A stretch of DNA of 64,000 bases from CAG-791 sp000431495 (GCA_052117605.1 JBQKIT010000001.1), one strand, 5' to 3'; shown: positions 44,873 through 54,884, counted from the first letter of the stretch. The notes: generated from the letters alone by a model not told the origin. A program made the numbers and translations.

Positions 44873-45337
44873 ATGCAGCATTACGATTCATTTTCCGCAG
44901 AGGAAACCTATGATATCGGAAGAGCGCTTGCCGAAAAGGCGGTCCCGGGAGAGATCTATGCACTTTCCGGAGATCTTGGTGTGGGAAAGACGGTTTTCAC
45001 CAAGGGCTTTGCAGCAGGACTCGGGATTACGGAGCCGGTGAACAGTCCGACCTTTACCATTTTGCAGGTTTATGAGGGAGGAAGGCTGCCGCTCTATCAT
45101 TTTGACGTGTACCGCATCGAGGAGCCGGAGGAAATGGAAGAGGTCGGGCTCGATGATTATCTGTTCGGAAAAGGCGTCTGTCTGATTGAATGGGCGGAGC
45201 AGATTGCGGAATGTCTGCCGGAAACGACAAAGATCATACGGATTCGGAAGGACCTCGCAAGAGGACTGGACTATCGCAGCGTTGACGTGGACGAAAGCGC
45301 GGAAGAGCTGACAGAAGGATCGAAGGACAGGAGATAA
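44873..45337 (+). CDS. tsaE: tRNA threonylcarbamoyladenosine biosynthesis ATPase TsaE
   Basis: A P-loop ATPase that assists TsaB/TsaD in forming t6A37 in tRNAs reading ANN codons. About 154 residues with Walker A GDLGVGKTVFTKGFA, the PTFTILQVYEG stretch, HFDVYRIEEPEE and LIEWAEQI, all family marks. The ATG at 44873 has GAGGA upstream; an in-frame ATG at 44861 is also possible. The gene heads tsaE-tsaB-rimI-rnz-tsaD, with stops and starts nearly touching. Confidence 0.95.
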   Translation: MQHYDSFSAEETYDIGRALAEKAVPGEIYALSGDLGVGKTVFTKGFAAGLGITEPVNSPTFTILQVYEGGRLPLYHFDVYRIEEPEEMEEVGLDDYLFGKGVCLIEWAEQIAECLPETTKIIRIRKDLARGLDYRSVDVDESAEELTEGSKDRR

Positions 45338-45339
45338 CA

Positions 45340-46122
45340 GTGAAGATTTTAGCAATTGAGGCTTCCGGATTGACGGCCGGCTGCGCCGTTGCCTGTGACG
45401 GGAAGCTGATTGGAGATTACAACATACAGTATCAGAAAACGCATTCGCAGACGCTGGTTCCCATGCTGAATGAGCTGAAGCGCATGACGGAGCTGGATCT
45501 TTCCACACTGGATGCGATTGCGATTACGGAAGGGCCGGGAAGCTTTACGGGACTTCGGATCGGTGCGGCGACGGCAAAGGGCATCGCGCTGGTTCTGGAC
45601 AAGCCGATTCTGCCGGTTCCCACGGTGGACAGCCTTGCGTTTAATCTGTTCGGAACGCAGGATCTGGTGTGCCCCATTATGGATGCAAGGAGGCACCAGG
45701 TTTACACCGGCATTTATGAAGAACGGGACAAGCCGGTTCGCCTTCGGGAGCAGTGTGCGGTTTCTGTGGAGGAGCTTGCACAGGATCTGAACGAACGGGG
45801 AAGAGAGGTGATTTTCCTCGGGGACGGGGTTCCGGTTTATCAGAGCGTACTGGATGAGCTTCTGAAGGTACCGCACCGTTATGCACCGGGGCATCTTGCC
45901 ATGCAGCGCGCAGCGTCAACGGCTGTTCTTGCTGAGCTTTTGTACGAGGAGCAGGGAGAGCGGTGCCTCGTTTCTTCCGATGACTTCCGTCCGGAATATC
46001 TGCGGAAATCACAGGCAGAGCGCCAGAAGGAGAAAGCGCAGCAGCAGGGCAGAATGGCATCGCTTGCTGCCGGAAGGCTGATTCGGGACCTGGAGGCGGA
46101 AGGCAGGAAGTCAGAGAGGTAG
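45340..46122 (+). CDS. tsaB: tRNA threonylcarbamoyladenosine biosynthesis protein TsaB
   Basis: The catalytically inactive ASKHA partner of TsaD. 260 residues, starting KILAIEASGLTAGCAV; family blocks DAIAITEGPGSFTGLRIG and KPILPVPTVDSLAFNL. The C-terminus carries an added basic helical tail (about residues 218-260, QAERQKEKAQQQ) longer than in most TsaB proteins. Start is GTG at 45340 with GGAGA upstream, two bases after tsaE. Confidence 0.94.
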   Translation: MKILAIEASGLTAGCAVACDGKLIGDYNIQYQKTHSQTLVPMLNELKRMTELDLSTLDAIAITEGPGSFTGLRIGAATAKGIALVLDKPILPVPTVDSLAFNLFGTQDLVCPIMDARRHQVYTGIYEERDKPVRLREQCAVSVEELAQDLNERGREVIFLGDGVPVYQSVLDELLKVPHRYAPGHLAMQRAASTAVLAELLYEEQGERCLVSSDDFRPEYLRKSQAERQKEKAQQQGRMASLAAGRLIRDLEAEGRKSER

Positions 46123-46131
46123 TTTCGAGAA

Positions 46132-46599
46132 TTGGAAGATAAGATTTGTATTCGCCGTATGACGGAGGAAGACATTCCGCAGGCAGTGGAAATTGAGAAG
46201 CTGTGCTTTTCGGAGCCATGGACCGAAGGCTCCTATCGCAGCTGTTTTCTCAGAGACGGCACGCAGAGCTGGTTTTATGCGGCGGTACGGGAGGATTGTC
46301 CGGAGGAGCTGCTTGGAATCGTCGGATTGTCCCGGATGGGCGATGACGGAGAGATTGCCAATGTGGCGGTCCGGCCGCAGCATCGCAGGAAGGGAATCGC
46401 GAGAATACTCCTGGAGAAGGCACTGGCGGACGGAAGCAGCTGCCTGGGCCTGCACGATTTTACCCTGGAGGTTCGCGCCGGGAACGATGCGGCCATCCGG
46501 CTGTATGAATCGGAAGGCTTCCGGACAGAGGGGATAAGGCCTCGGTTTTACCGGAATCCGGAGGAGGATGCGAAGATCATGTGGAGACGAAAGGAATGA
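46132..46599 (+). CDS. rimI: Ribosomal-protein-alanine N-acetyltransferase
   Basis: A 155-residue GNAT that in relatives acetylates the N-terminus of ribosomal protein S18. Marks: RRMTEEDIPQAVEIEKLCFSEPW at the start, the acetyl-CoA loop VRPQHRRKGIARILLE, and EVRAGNDAAIRLYESEGF near the end. The start is TTG at 46132; an AGAGGT lies some way upstream. Its position between tsaB and the downstream tsaD is the common Firmicute order. Confidence 0.93.
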   Translation: MEDKICIRRMTEEDIPQAVEIEKLCFSEPWTEGSYRSCFLRDGTQSWFYAAVREDCPEELLGIVGLSRMGDDGEIANVAVRPQHRRKGIARILLEKALADGSSCLGLHDFTLEVRAGNDAAIRLYESEGFRTEGIRPRFYRNPEEDAKIMWRRKE

Positions 46600-46617
46600 T
46601 GCTGCGCGGAGGTTTTT

Positions 46618-47559
46618 ATGATTGATGTTTGTCTGCTTGGAACCGGAGGAATGATGCCGCTGCCGTATCGGTGGCTGACATCGCTGCTGGTTCGTTATAA
46701 CGGGAAGAGCATTCTTCTCGACTGCGGTGAGGGCACGCAGATTGCACTGAAGAAAAAGGGCTGGAGTCCGAATCCGATTTCGCTCATTCTGATCACTCAT
46801 TTTCATGCGGATCACATCGCGGGGCTTCCCGGGATGCTTCTTTCGATGGGAAACAGTGACCGGAGAGAGCCGGTGATGATTGTCGGTCCGAAGGGCCTCT
46901 CCCGGGTCATTGAGAGTCTTCGCGTCATTGCACCGGAGCTTCCGTTTGAAATTGTCTGCAGGGAGCTGACCGAGGATACGGAGACCTTTGAGCTTCCGGG
47001 CGAAAAGGATCTGCACATCCGTGCCTTTCGTGTGAATCACAGGGTTCCCTGCTATGGCTACAGCTTCGTGCTCGACCGCGCCGGCAAATTCGATGCGGAG
47101 GCGGCAAGGGAACAGGAGATTCCGATCATGTTCTGGTCGAGACTTCAGAAGGGCGAAATCATCGAAGAGGATGGAAGAAAATATGTGCCGGATATGGTGA
47201 TGGGGCCTGCCAGAAAGGGCCTGAAGATCACCTATACGACGGACTCCCGTCCCTGCGACAATATCACCGAGGCCGCCAGAGGCGCAGACCTGTTTATCTG
47301 CGAAGGGATGTACGGAGAGGATGACAAGCTCTCCAAGGCCAAGGAAAAGAAGCACATGACCATGCGGGAGGCGGCAAGGATTGCGGCAGCGGCGCAGCCT
47401 TCGCAGATGTGGCTTACGCATTACAGTCCGTCGGAGATGCGGCCGCAGGAGTTCCAGAGTGATCTCCGGAAGATCTTTGCGAGAACGGTCTGTGCCAGGG
47501 ACGGAAGGAATCTGACACTGAATTTTGAAGAGGAAGAGGGAACCCGCAGCGAGGCATAA
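46618..47559 (+). CDS. rnz: Ribonuclease Z (metallo-beta-lactamase fold)
   Basis: A tRNA 3'-processing endonuclease candidate. 313 residues with the metal motif THFHADHIAGLPG (about 60-72), the start CLLGTGGMMPLPYRWLTSLLV, FRVNHRVPCYGYSFV, YTTDSRPCDN and the final-ligand histidine in LTHYSPSEM. This matches the short form of RNase Z, though the line is thin to related lactonase-like enzymes. It lies between rimI and tsaD, 18 bp after rimI, with its stop two bases before tsaD. Confidence 0.88.
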   Translation: MIDVCLLGTGGMMPLPYRWLTSLLVRYNGKSILLDCGEGTQIALKKKGWSPNPISLILITHFHADHIAGLPGMLLSMGNSDRREPVMIVGPKGLSRVIESLRVIAPELPFEIVCRELTEDTETFELPGEKDLHIRAFRVNHRVPCYGYSFVLDRAGKFDAEAAREQEIPIMFWSRLQKGEIIEEDGRKYVPDMVMGPARKGLKITYTTDSRPCDNITEAARGADLFICEGMYGEDDKLSKAKEKKHMTMREAARIAAAAQPSQMWLTHYSPSEMRPQEFQSDLRKIFARTVCARDGRNLTLNFEEEEGTRSEA

Positions 47560-47561
47560 AG

Positions 47562-48584
47562 ATGGAAAAAGATATTACGATTCTGGGAATTGAGTCCAGC
47601 TGTGATGAAACGGCTGCGGCGGTTGTGGTAAACGGAAGAACGGTTTTGTCCAATGAGATTTCTTCCCAGATAGACATACATACCCTGTACGGAGGAGTGG
47701 TGCCGGAAATAGCCTCCAGAAAGCACGTGGAGCGTGTGAATCAGGTGATCCGTGAGGCACTCCGGAAGGCAGATCGGAAGCTCCCGGATCTGGATGCAAT
47801 TGCGGTGACCTATGGTCCGGGACTGGTAGGAGCGCTCCTTGTCGGAGTGTCGGAAGCAAAGGCAATCAGCTTTGCGAGCGGAATTCCGCTTGTCGGGGTG
47901 CATCACATCGAGGGACATATCAGCGCAAATTATATTGCAGCTCCGGAGCTTGAGCCGCCGTTTCTGTGCCTGGTGGTTTCCGGCGGTCATACACATCTTG
48001 TGATTGTCAGAGATTACGGCGAGTATGAGATCCTTGGCCGCACGATGGATGACGCGGCAGGAGAAGCCTTTGACAAGGTGGCAAGAGCGGTAGGCCTTGG
48101 TTACCCGGGAGGCCCCAAGATTGACCGGGCTGCCAGGGAGGGAAATCCGGACGCAATTCATTTCCCGCGCGGAAAGGTGTCAGATTCTGCCTTTGATTTC
48201 AGCTTCAGCGGCCTGAAATCTGCAGTTCTGAATTACTTGAATACCGAGGAAATGGCAGGACGCAGCATCTGCGTTCCGGATGTTGCAGCATCCTTCCAGA
48301 AATCGGTTGTGGAGGTTCTGGTGGGACATGCCATGGCTGCGGCAAAGGAATATCATTGCAGCCGCTTTGCACTGGCAGGAGGCGTTGCCTCCAACAGCGC
48401 ACTTCGGGCTGCGGCAAAGGAAGCCTGCGAAGAGAACGGAATTACGTTTTACTGTCCGCCGCCGATTCTGTGCACCGACAATGCGGCCATGATCGCATGT
48501 GCAGGCTACTATGACTATCTGCACGGAAAGCGGAGCGGGCTTGATCTGAATGCGGTTCCGAATCTTGCACTCGGAGATGCATGA
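47562..48584 (+). CDS. tsaD: tRNA N6-adenosine threonylcarbamoyltransferase TsaD
   Basis: Transfers the threonylcarbamoyl group to A37 of tRNA. The 340-residue protein has ILGIESSCDETAAAVV, PEIASRKHVERVNQVI, the metal histidines in VGVHHIEGHI, LVVSGGHTHLV, DDAAGEAFDKVAR and ALAGGVASNSALRAA. All sites of the family are intact. Two bases separate it from rnz. TsaC/TsaC2, needed to make the carbamoyl-AMP intermediate, is not in the window. Confidence 0.97.
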   Translation: MEKDITILGIESSCDETAAAVVVNGRTVLSNEISSQIDIHTLYGGVVPEIASRKHVERVNQVIREALRKADRKLPDLDAIAVTYGPGLVGALLVGVSEAKAISFASGIPLVGVHHIEGHISANYIAAPELEPPFLCLVVSGGHTHLVIVRDYGEYEILGRTMDDAAGEAFDKVARAVGLGYPGGPKIDRAAREGNPDAIHFPRGKVSDSAFDFSFSGLKSAVLNYLNTEEMAGRSICVPDVAASFQKSVVEVLVGHAMAAAKEYHCSRFALAGGVASNSALRAAAKEACEENGITFYCPPPILCTDNAAMIACAGYYDYLHGKRSGLDLNAVPNLALGDA

Positions 48585-48625
48585 TCCCGGATTTTCTTCG
48601 CATATCTTTGGGAGGGTGGAGCAAG

Positions 48626-49357
48626 ATGACAGAGCAGAATGAACTGGCTCGCTGCACGGCAGTACTGCTGGCAGCAGGAAAAGGAACCAGACTCGGCGGG
48701 GATCTGCCGAAGCAGTACCGGGACATTGCAGGAATCCCTCTTGCCGCAAGATCGCTGGAGGCACTGGCGTCCAGTGAGATTATTACAGATATCGTCATGG
48801 TGATTCCGGAGGGAGATGAAGAGTACATCCGGGAGCATATTTTTCCTGTGGTTCCGGAGGCTGCGAGGAAGGTGCGCGCCTTTGCAAACGGTGGTGCGGA
48901 ACGCTATCACTCGGTTGCAAACGGATTGGAAGCCATCTCCTGGCCCTGCAGCTATGTGTTTATTCATGACGGCGCAAGGCCGTTTATTGATCATGCATCG
49001 CTGGGACGGCTGTATGAGGCAGTCCGGGAATGCGGCGCTGCGGTAGCCGGCATGCCGAGCAAGGACACGGTCAAGATGGCGGGAGAAGACGGATATGTGG
49101 CCTCCACGCCGGACCGGAGCCATGTGTGGATCATTCAGACGCCGCAGGTGTTTGAGAAAAATCTGATTACCGAGGCCTACAGGGAAATGCTGCAAAAGCT
49201 CCCGGAATTACAGGCACAGGGCATTCACATCACGGACGATGCCATGGTCGCAGAACAGATGAAGAAGACCAGTATCCGCCTTGTGAAAGCATCCTATCGC
49301 AACATCAAGATCACGACACCGGAGGACATTGCGGTTGCGGAGGCCTTTCTGAGTTAA
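48626..49357 (+). CDS. ispD: 2-C-methyl-D-erythritol 4-phosphate cytidylyltransferase
   Basis: A step of the MEP isoprenoid pathway, joining CTP to methylerythritol phosphate. About 243 residues from the ATG at 48626, which has GGGAGGGTGG upstream; the frame is open to 48581 but overlaps tsaD. Marks: AVLLAAGKGTRLGGDLPKQY, VFIHDGARPFID, AVAGMPSKDTVK and a C-terminal KITTPEDIAVAEAFL. TarI is a close relative (CDP-ribitol synthesis), but there is no TarJ next to it, so IspD is preferred. Confidence 0.88.
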   Translation: MTEQNELARCTAVLLAAGKGTRLGGDLPKQYRDIAGIPLAARSLEALASSEIITDIVMVIPEGDEEYIREHIFPVVPEAARKVRAFANGGAERYHSVANGLEAISWPCSYVFIHDGARPFIDHASLGRLYEAVRECGAAVAGMPSKDTVKMAGEDGYVASTPDRSHVWIIQTPQVFEKNLITEAYREMLQKLPELQAQGIHITDDAMVAEQMKKTSIRLVKASYRNIKITTPEDIAVAEAFLS

Positions 49358-49385
49358 GAGAGTTGATTTTGAAAGGAAGGGAACA

Positions 49386-52300
49386 ATGTCTTTTGTCCAT
49401 CTGCATTCACATACGGAATATTCTCTTCTGGATGGCTCCAACAAGGTCCGCGCCTATGCGGAACGCGTGAAGGAGCTTGGCATGAACGCGGCTGCGATTA
49501 CAGACCATGGCAACATGTATGGCGTGATCGAGTTCTATCTGGCCTGTCAGGATGCGGGAATCAAGCCAATCATCGGCTGTGAAGTCTATGTGGCGCCCGG
49601 TTCACGCTTTGATCGTGAAATCGGAGACCATTCGGATCGTTATTATCACCTGATCCTTCTTGCAGAAAACGAGACGGGATATCAGAACTTATCCAAAATT
49701 GTCAGCCGTTCCTTTACGGAAGGCTATTATTATAAGCCACGGGTCGACAAGGAGCTTTTGCGTGAATTCCATGAGGGAATCATCTGCTCCTCGGCGTGCC
49801 TTGCGGGCGAGGTCGCAAGAGACCTTGTGCGCGGTGACAAGGAGGCGGCAGAGAAGGCAGCACTGGAATACCAGGATATTTTCGGAAAGGGGAATTTCTT
49901 TCTGGAGCTGCAGGATCACGGCTATCCGGACCAGCAGACTGCCATTGCAGGGATCCTTGAGCTGTCGAGGAAGCTGGATATTCCGATGATTGCGACCAAT
50001 GACTGCCATTATACGTTTGCAGATGACGCGCAGGCACACGATGTTCTTCTCTGCATTCAGACAGGCAAAAAGGTCAGCGATGAGAACCGGATGCGCTATC
50101 CGGGCGGACAGTTCTATATCAAGAGCGAGGAAGAGATGAGAGAGCTCTTCCCGTACGCACAGGAAGCTCTGGACAATACGCAGAAAATTGCGGATCGCTG
50201 CAATGTCACCATTGAATTCGGCAAAACGAAGCTGCCGCACTTCTCGGTGCCGGAGGGGTATGATTCCTGGACATACCTGAACAAGCTTTGTGACGACGGC
50301 TTTGCGCGCAACTATCCGGACGATGACGGAACGGTAAGAAAACGGCTCGATTATGAGCTCTCTGTCATCCGAAAAATGGGATATGTCGACTACTTCCTGA
50401 TTGTCTGGGATTACATCAACTGGTCGAGAGAGCATGGAATTGCGGTGGGACCGGGAAGAGGTTCCGCGGCGGGCTCTGTGGTATCCTACTGCACCGGCAT
50501 CACGCAGCTTGACCCGATCCGGTACTCGCTGCTGTTCGAGCGCTTTCTGAATCCGGAGCGCGTATCCATGCCCGATATTGACGTGGACTTCAGCTTCGAG
50601 AGAAGACAGGAAGTCATCGATTATGTCACACGTAAGTATGGCAAGGATCAGGTGGTGCAGATCATCACCTTCGGAACCATGGCAGCCCGTGGCGTCATTC
50701 GCGATGTCGGACGCGCGATGGATCTTCCGTACAGCTTCTGCGATACGGTCTCCAAGATGGTCCCGAATGAACTGAATATCACGCTGGATAAGGCACTGAA
50801 GGAAAATCCGGATCTGAAAAAGGCTTATGACAGTGATGAAAGAGTGCACGAGCTGATTGAGATGTCGAGAAAGCTGGAGGGTCTGCCAAGGCATACCTCT
50901 GTGCATGCCGCAGGTGTAGTGATCTGTTCGGAGCCGGCGGAGGATCTGATTCCGTTGTCCCGCGCAGCCGATGGCTCCATCACCACACAGTTCACGATGA
51001 CAAGAGTGGAACAGCTTGGCCTTCTGAAGATGGATTTCCTGGGACTTCGCACGCTCACGGTCATTCAGAATGCGGTGGAGATGGCAAACCGTTCCATCAG
51101 GGAGGCAGGCGGCACCTACCCTTCCTATGAACCGATGGTCGGGAAGGAGAAAATCACGCAGAATCCGGCAGGGACAGTCATTGACATCGACCGGATTGAT
51201 TACAACGACAGGAGGGTATTCACCTACCTTTCGACGGGAAAAACCGAAGGCGTGTTTCAGCTGGAATCCGGCGGAATGCAGAGCTTTATGAAACGCCTGC
51301 AGCCGGAAAGCCTGGAGGATGTCATCGCCGGAATTGCTCTGTACCGTCCGGGCCCGATGGATTTTATTCCGAAATACATTGCAGGCAAACAGAATGCCGG
51401 AAGCGTTACCTATGATGCGAAGGAGCTGGTACCCATTCTGGAGCCGACATACGGATGCATTGTCTACCAGGAGCAGGTCATGCAGATCGTGCAGGAGCTC
51501 GGCGGCTATTCACTTGGCCGCGCCGATCTGGTCCGCCGCGCCATGAGTAAGAAGAAAACGCATGTTATGGAAGAGGAACGGCATAACTTCGTGGAAGGAA
51601 ATGCAAAGGAGCAGGTGCCGGGATGTGTCTCGAAGGGAATTCCGAAGGAGACGGCGAATCACATCTATGACACGATGATTGATTTTGCCAAATATGCGTT
51701 TAACAAATCCCACGCAGCCTGCTATGCCATTGTGACCTATCAGACCGCGTGGCTGAAGTATTATTATCCGACGGAATTTATGGCAGCACTTTTAACCTCT
51801 GTCATTGATTTTCCTGCGAAGGTGGCCGGCTACATTCTGGCCTGCAGGGACATGCACATTAAGCTTTTGCCGCCGGACATCAACGAAGGTGTTGCCGGCT
51901 TCTCGGTTGCGGGCGGTGCCATCCGGTATTCGCTGACTGCAATCAAGGGCGTGGGAGAGCCTGTGATTCAGGCGATTGTCCGGGAACGGGAGGCGAACGG
52001 AAAATTCCGTGATCTGCAGGACTTCATCGGACGCACGACCGGCCTTGCCGTCAACCGCCGCGTCGTGGAAAGCCTGATCAAGTCCGGTGCATTCGACTGC
52101 TTCGGCGTAACCAGGAAGCAGATGATGAGCGTTTACATCCGCATGATGGAAGAGCAGGCAAACGCAGCGAAGAACAATATGGCAGGTCAGATGAGCCTGT
52201 TCGATATTGTGCCGGAGGAGGCGAAGAAGGAGTTTCGGATTTCCTATCCGGATGTCGGCGAATATGATAAACAGATGAAGCTTGCCTTTGAAAAGGAGGT

Positions 52301-52907
52301 CCTTGGCATTTATGTCAGCGGACATCCTCTGGAGGATTATGCAGGACTGTGGAAGGCGCATGCGGGGGCAAGGGCCGCAGACTTCTATCTGGACGAGGAA
52401 ACCGGCAGCTCAAAGGTGACGGATAACCAGGACGTGACGGCAGGCGGCATGATCACGGAGGTCAAACTCAAGTATACAAAGAACAATCAGGTGATGGCCT
52501 TTGTGACACTGGAGGATCTGACCGGGAGCATGGAGGTCATTGTGTTCCCGAAAACCTATGAAACGTATGTCGATGTTCTGAAGGAGGACGCCAAGGTTTT
52601 CATTCAGGGACGCGTGTCACAGGAGGAAGACAGGGACTCCAAGCTGATCGCAAGAAGCGTGGTTTCATTTGATGCTATGCCCAGGGAGATCTGGGTTCGT
52701 TTTGCAGATGAAATGGCTTACACATCCGGCGGGGCGGATCTGATGTCGATCGTGGACCGCTTCGGCGGAAGGGATCAGGTGGTAATCTATATCGAAAGCA
52801 TCCGTGCCATGAAAAAGCTTCCGCCGGGGCAGGGAATCCGTGCGGACGAGGAGTCGCTGAAGCTGTTAAAGGTAAAATTCGGAGACAGGAATGTCACGAT
52901 CCGGTGA
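49386..52907 (+). CDS. dnaE: DNA polymerase III subunit alpha
   Basis: The replicative polymerase of the DnaE type. 1173 residues: PHP domain (about 1-270; FVHLHSHTEYSLLDGS, AAITDHGNMYG), the polymerase core with catalytic aspartates in PDIDVDFSFERRQEVI, fingers and tail including GPGRGSAAGSVVSY and YRPGPMDFIPKYI, a helix-hairpin-helix region (about 840-900) and an OB domain (about 1010-1090; TAGGMITEVKLKYTKNNQ). There is no 3'-5' exonuclease domain, as expected for DnaE. AAAGGAAGGG precedes the ATG. It is followed by pfkA, a common Firmicute neighbour. Confidence 0.97.
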   Translation: MSFVHLHSHTEYSLLDGSNKVRAYAERVKELGMNAAAITDHGNMYGVIEFYLACQDAGIKPIIGCEVYVAPGSRFDREIGDHSDRYYHLILLAENETGYQNLSKIVSRSFTEGYYYKPRVDKELLREFHEGIICSSACLAGEVARDLVRGDKEAAEKAALEYQDIFGKGNFFLELQDHGYPDQQTAIAGILELSRKLDIPMIATNDCHYTFADDAQAHDVLLCIQTGKKVSDENRMRYPGGQFYIKSEEEMRELFPYAQEALDNTQKIADRCNVTIEFGKTKLPHFSVPEGYDSWTYLNKLCDDGFARNYPDDDGTVRKRLDYELSVIRKMGYVDYFLIVWDYINWSREHGIAVGPGRGSAAGSVVSYCTGITQLDPIRYSLLFERFLNPERVSMPDIDVDFSFERRQEVIDYVTRKYGKDQVVQIITFGTMAARGVIRDVGRAMDLPYSFCDTVSKMVPNELNITLDKALKENPDLKKAYDSDERVHELIEMSRKLEGLPRHTSVHAAGVVICSEPAEDLIPLSRAADGSITTQFTMTRVEQLGLLKMDFLGLRTLTVIQNAVEMANRSIREAGGTYPSYEPMVGKEKITQNPAGTVIDIDRIDYNDRRVFTYLSTGKTEGVFQLESGGMQSFMKRLQPESLEDVIAGIALYRPGPMDFIPKYIAGKQNAGSVTYDAKELVPILEPTYGCIVYQEQVMQIVQELGGYSLGRADLVRRAMSKKKTHVMEEERHNFVEGNAKEQVPGCVSKGIPKETANHIYDTMIDFAKYAFNKSHAACYAIVTYQTAWLKYYYPTEFMAALLTSVIDFPAKVAGYILACRDMHIKLLPPDINEGVAGFSVAGGAIRYSLTAIKGVGEPVIQAIVREREANGKFRDLQDFIGRTTGLAVNRRVVESLIKSGAFDCFGVTRKQMMSVYIRMMEEQANAAKNNMAGQMSLFDIVPEEAKKEFRISYPDVGEYDKQMKLAFEKEVLGIYVSGHPLEDYAGLWKAHAGARAADFYLDEETGSSKVTDNQDVTAGGMITEVKLKYTKNNQVMAFVTLEDLTGSMEVIVFPKTYETYVDVLKEDAKVFIQGRVSQEEDRDSKLIARSVVSFDAMPREIWVRFADEMAYTSGGADLMSIVDRFGGRDQVVIYIESIRAMKKLPPGQGIRADEESLKLLKVKFGDRNVTIR

Positions 52908-53020
52908 TGGAAGAGCCTGCAATTGCATGAGAGAACAAACATGAGTATGATAGAAGTAACTGCTTCGCAACAGAGGAACAAGGACAGCTGTGGATGAATG
53001 GCAGTATCGGAGGACATACG

Positions 53021-53998
53021 ATGGCTGAGAATAAAGTGAAAACAATCGGCATTCTTACCAGCGGCGGCGATGCTCCCGGCATGAACGCGGCAATTCGTGC
53101 CTGCGTGCGCAAGGGAATTCAGAACGGCCTTACAATCAAGGGAATTGAGCGCGGATATTCGGGTCTGCTGCAGGAAGAAATCATAGATATGGATAAGCAC
53201 AGCGTATCGGATATCATCCAGAGAGGCGGAACCATTCTCGGGACAGCAAGATGCGAAGAGATGCGCACAAAGGAAGGACAGGAGGAAGCGGCCCGGATCT
53301 GCAGAAAGCACGGGATCGACGGACTGGTTGTCATCGGAGGAGACGGCTCCTACCGCGGCGCTCTTGCACTGTCCCGCCTTGGCATCAATGCGATCGGCCT
53401 GCCCGGAACCATTGACCTCGACATCGCATGTACGGACTATACCATCGGCTTTGACACTGCCATCAATACAGCAATGCAGGCGATCGATAAGGTCCGTGAT
53501 ACCTCTTCCTCTCATGAGCGCTGCAGCATCATTGAGGTTATGGGGCGAAACGCCGGCTACATTGCACTCTGGTGCGGCATTGCAAATGGCGCAGAGGACA
53601 TTCTTCTTCCGGAGAAATATGATTACGACGAGCAGAAGATCGTAGACAACATCATCAACAACCGCAAGCACGGCAAGAAGCATCACATCATCATCAACGC
53701 CGAAGGAATCGGGCATTCGACCTCCATGGCGCGCCGGATCGAGGCGGCCACCGGGATTGAGACCCGCGCAACCATTCTGGGCTACATGCAGCGCGGCGGA
53801 TCACCGACCTGTAAGGATCGTTACTATGCTTCCATTATGGGGGCCTATGCGGCAGATATTGTGGCAGCAGGAAAGAGAGACCGGATTGTTGCATGCCGGG
53901 ACGGAAAGTTTGTGGATGTGGACATCGAAGAAGCTCTGGCAATGACCAAGAGCATTCCGGAGTATCAGTACGAAATCAGCCAGGCTCTGTCCCGCTGA
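53021..53998 (+). CDS. pfkA: 6-phosphofructokinase
   Basis: The glycolytic ATP-dependent phosphofructokinase. 325 residues from the ATG at 53021, which follows GGAGGA; an earlier in-frame ATG at 52994 lacks such a site. Marks: ILTSGGDAPGMNAAIRA (ATP loop), VIGGDGSYRGA, catalytic TIDLD (the usual TIDND with Leu for Asn; both aspartates kept), DTSSSHERCSIIEVMGR and GYMQRGGSPT. Key fructose-6-phosphate and allosteric arginines appear present. It lies after dnaE and 32 bp before an rRNA methylase gene. Confidence 0.95.
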   Translation: MAENKVKTIGILTSGGDAPGMNAAIRACVRKGIQNGLTIKGIERGYSGLLQEEIIDMDKHSVSDIIQRGGTILGTARCEEMRTKEGQEEAARICRKHGIDGLVVIGGDGSYRGALALSRLGINAIGLPGTIDLDIACTDYTIGFDTAINTAMQAIDKVRDTSSSHERCSIIEVMGRNAGYIALWCGIANGAEDILLPEKYDYDEQKIVDNIINNRKHGKKHHIIINAEGIGHSTSMARRIEAATGIETRATILGYMQRGGSPTCKDRYYASIMGAYAADIVAAGKRDRIVACRDGKFVDVDIEEALAMTKSIPEYQYEISQALSR

Positions 53999-54030
53999 TT
54001 TCGACACCAGGGAAATACAACAGGTATCAA

Positions 54031-54837
54031 ATGGAAGAGATTACATCCGCTTCAAACAGCAGAGTCAGAAGACTGGTACTGCTCCGGCAGAAAGCAAAGG
54101 AACGCCGGCAGTCTCAGTCTTTTGTTATAGAAGGCGAACGGCTTGTTCTGGATGCTCCCGCGGAGCAGCTGGAAGAGGTCTATATCACGAGAGCAGCCTT
54201 GGATCGAGTCGGAGAGAGGATAAAACCTCTGGAAGGGAAGCTGATCCTTTTGTCGGAGGATGCGATGGCAAAGGCAGCAGACACCATCTCTCCGCAGGGA
54301 ATCCTTGCCGTAGCCAGACAGCCGCAGTACATTCTGCAGGATCTCCTGGGAAACCGCGCTTTGCAGGGGGGCAGGAAGCCGCCGCTTTTGCTGATTCTGG
54401 AGGATATTCAGGATCCCGGAAATCTCGGCACCATGTTCCGGACGGCAGAGGCTGCAGGCGTAACCGGAATCCTGATGAGCCGGGGCACGGTGGACGTCTT
54501 CAATCCAAAGACGGTCCGCTCGACGATGAGCTCTGTTTTCCGGATGCCGTTTGTCGTCACGGAAGATTTTCACGGAGCGCTTCGGGAGCTTCAGGAGAAG
54601 GGAATCCGGCTTTATGCTGCCTGTCTGCAGGAGAGCCGCTCCTATGACAGGGAGACTTATCTTGGCTCCTGCGGCTTTCTCATCGGAAACGAAGGAAACG
54701 GACTTACAGAGGAGACTATCCGGCTCGCCGATGCAAGGATCCATATCCCGATGGAAGGGAGCATCGAATCGCTGAATGCAGCGATGAGTGCCGGAATTCT
54801 GATGTATGAGGCCATGCGCCAGCGGCACCTGCAATAG
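54031..54837 (+). CDS. SpoU/TrmH family RNA 2'-O-methyltransferase
   Basis: A 268-residue SPOUT methylase acting on rRNA or tRNA ribose. The N-terminus (EITSASNSRVRRLVLLRQKAKER, FVIEGERLVLDA) is the substrate-binding domain; the C-terminal SPOUT knot has LILEDIQDPGNLGTMFRTAEAAG, GCGFLIGNEGNGLTEE-like and IPMEGSIESLNAAMSAGIL. The knot loops that bind S-adenosylmethionine are intact. The ATG at 54031 is chosen because the upstream frame overlaps pfkA. The exact RNA target cannot be told. Confidence 0.92.
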   Translation: MEEITSASNSRVRRLVLLRQKAKERRQSQSFVIEGERLVLDAPAEQLEEVYITRAALDRVGERIKPLEGKLILLSEDAMAKAADTISPQGILAVARQPQYILQDLLGNRALQGGRKPPLLLILEDIQDPGNLGTMFRTAEAAGVTGILMSRGTVDVFNPKTVRSTMSSVFRMPFVVTEDFHGALRELQEKGIRLYAACLQESRSYDRETYLGSCGFLIGNEGNGLTEETIRLADARIHIPMEGSIESLNAAMSAGILMYEAMRQRHLQ

Positions 54838-54884
54838 CGGGAGCCGGAGGTGCATTCACATAATTACGGAAAGGAAGGCAGAAT

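Noticed and set aside
48626..49357. TarI (ribitol-5-phosphate cytidylyltransferase) instead of IspD
   Set aside because: No TarJ or teichoic-acid gene is next to it and it sits among housekeeping genes; a full tree would be needed to close the question.
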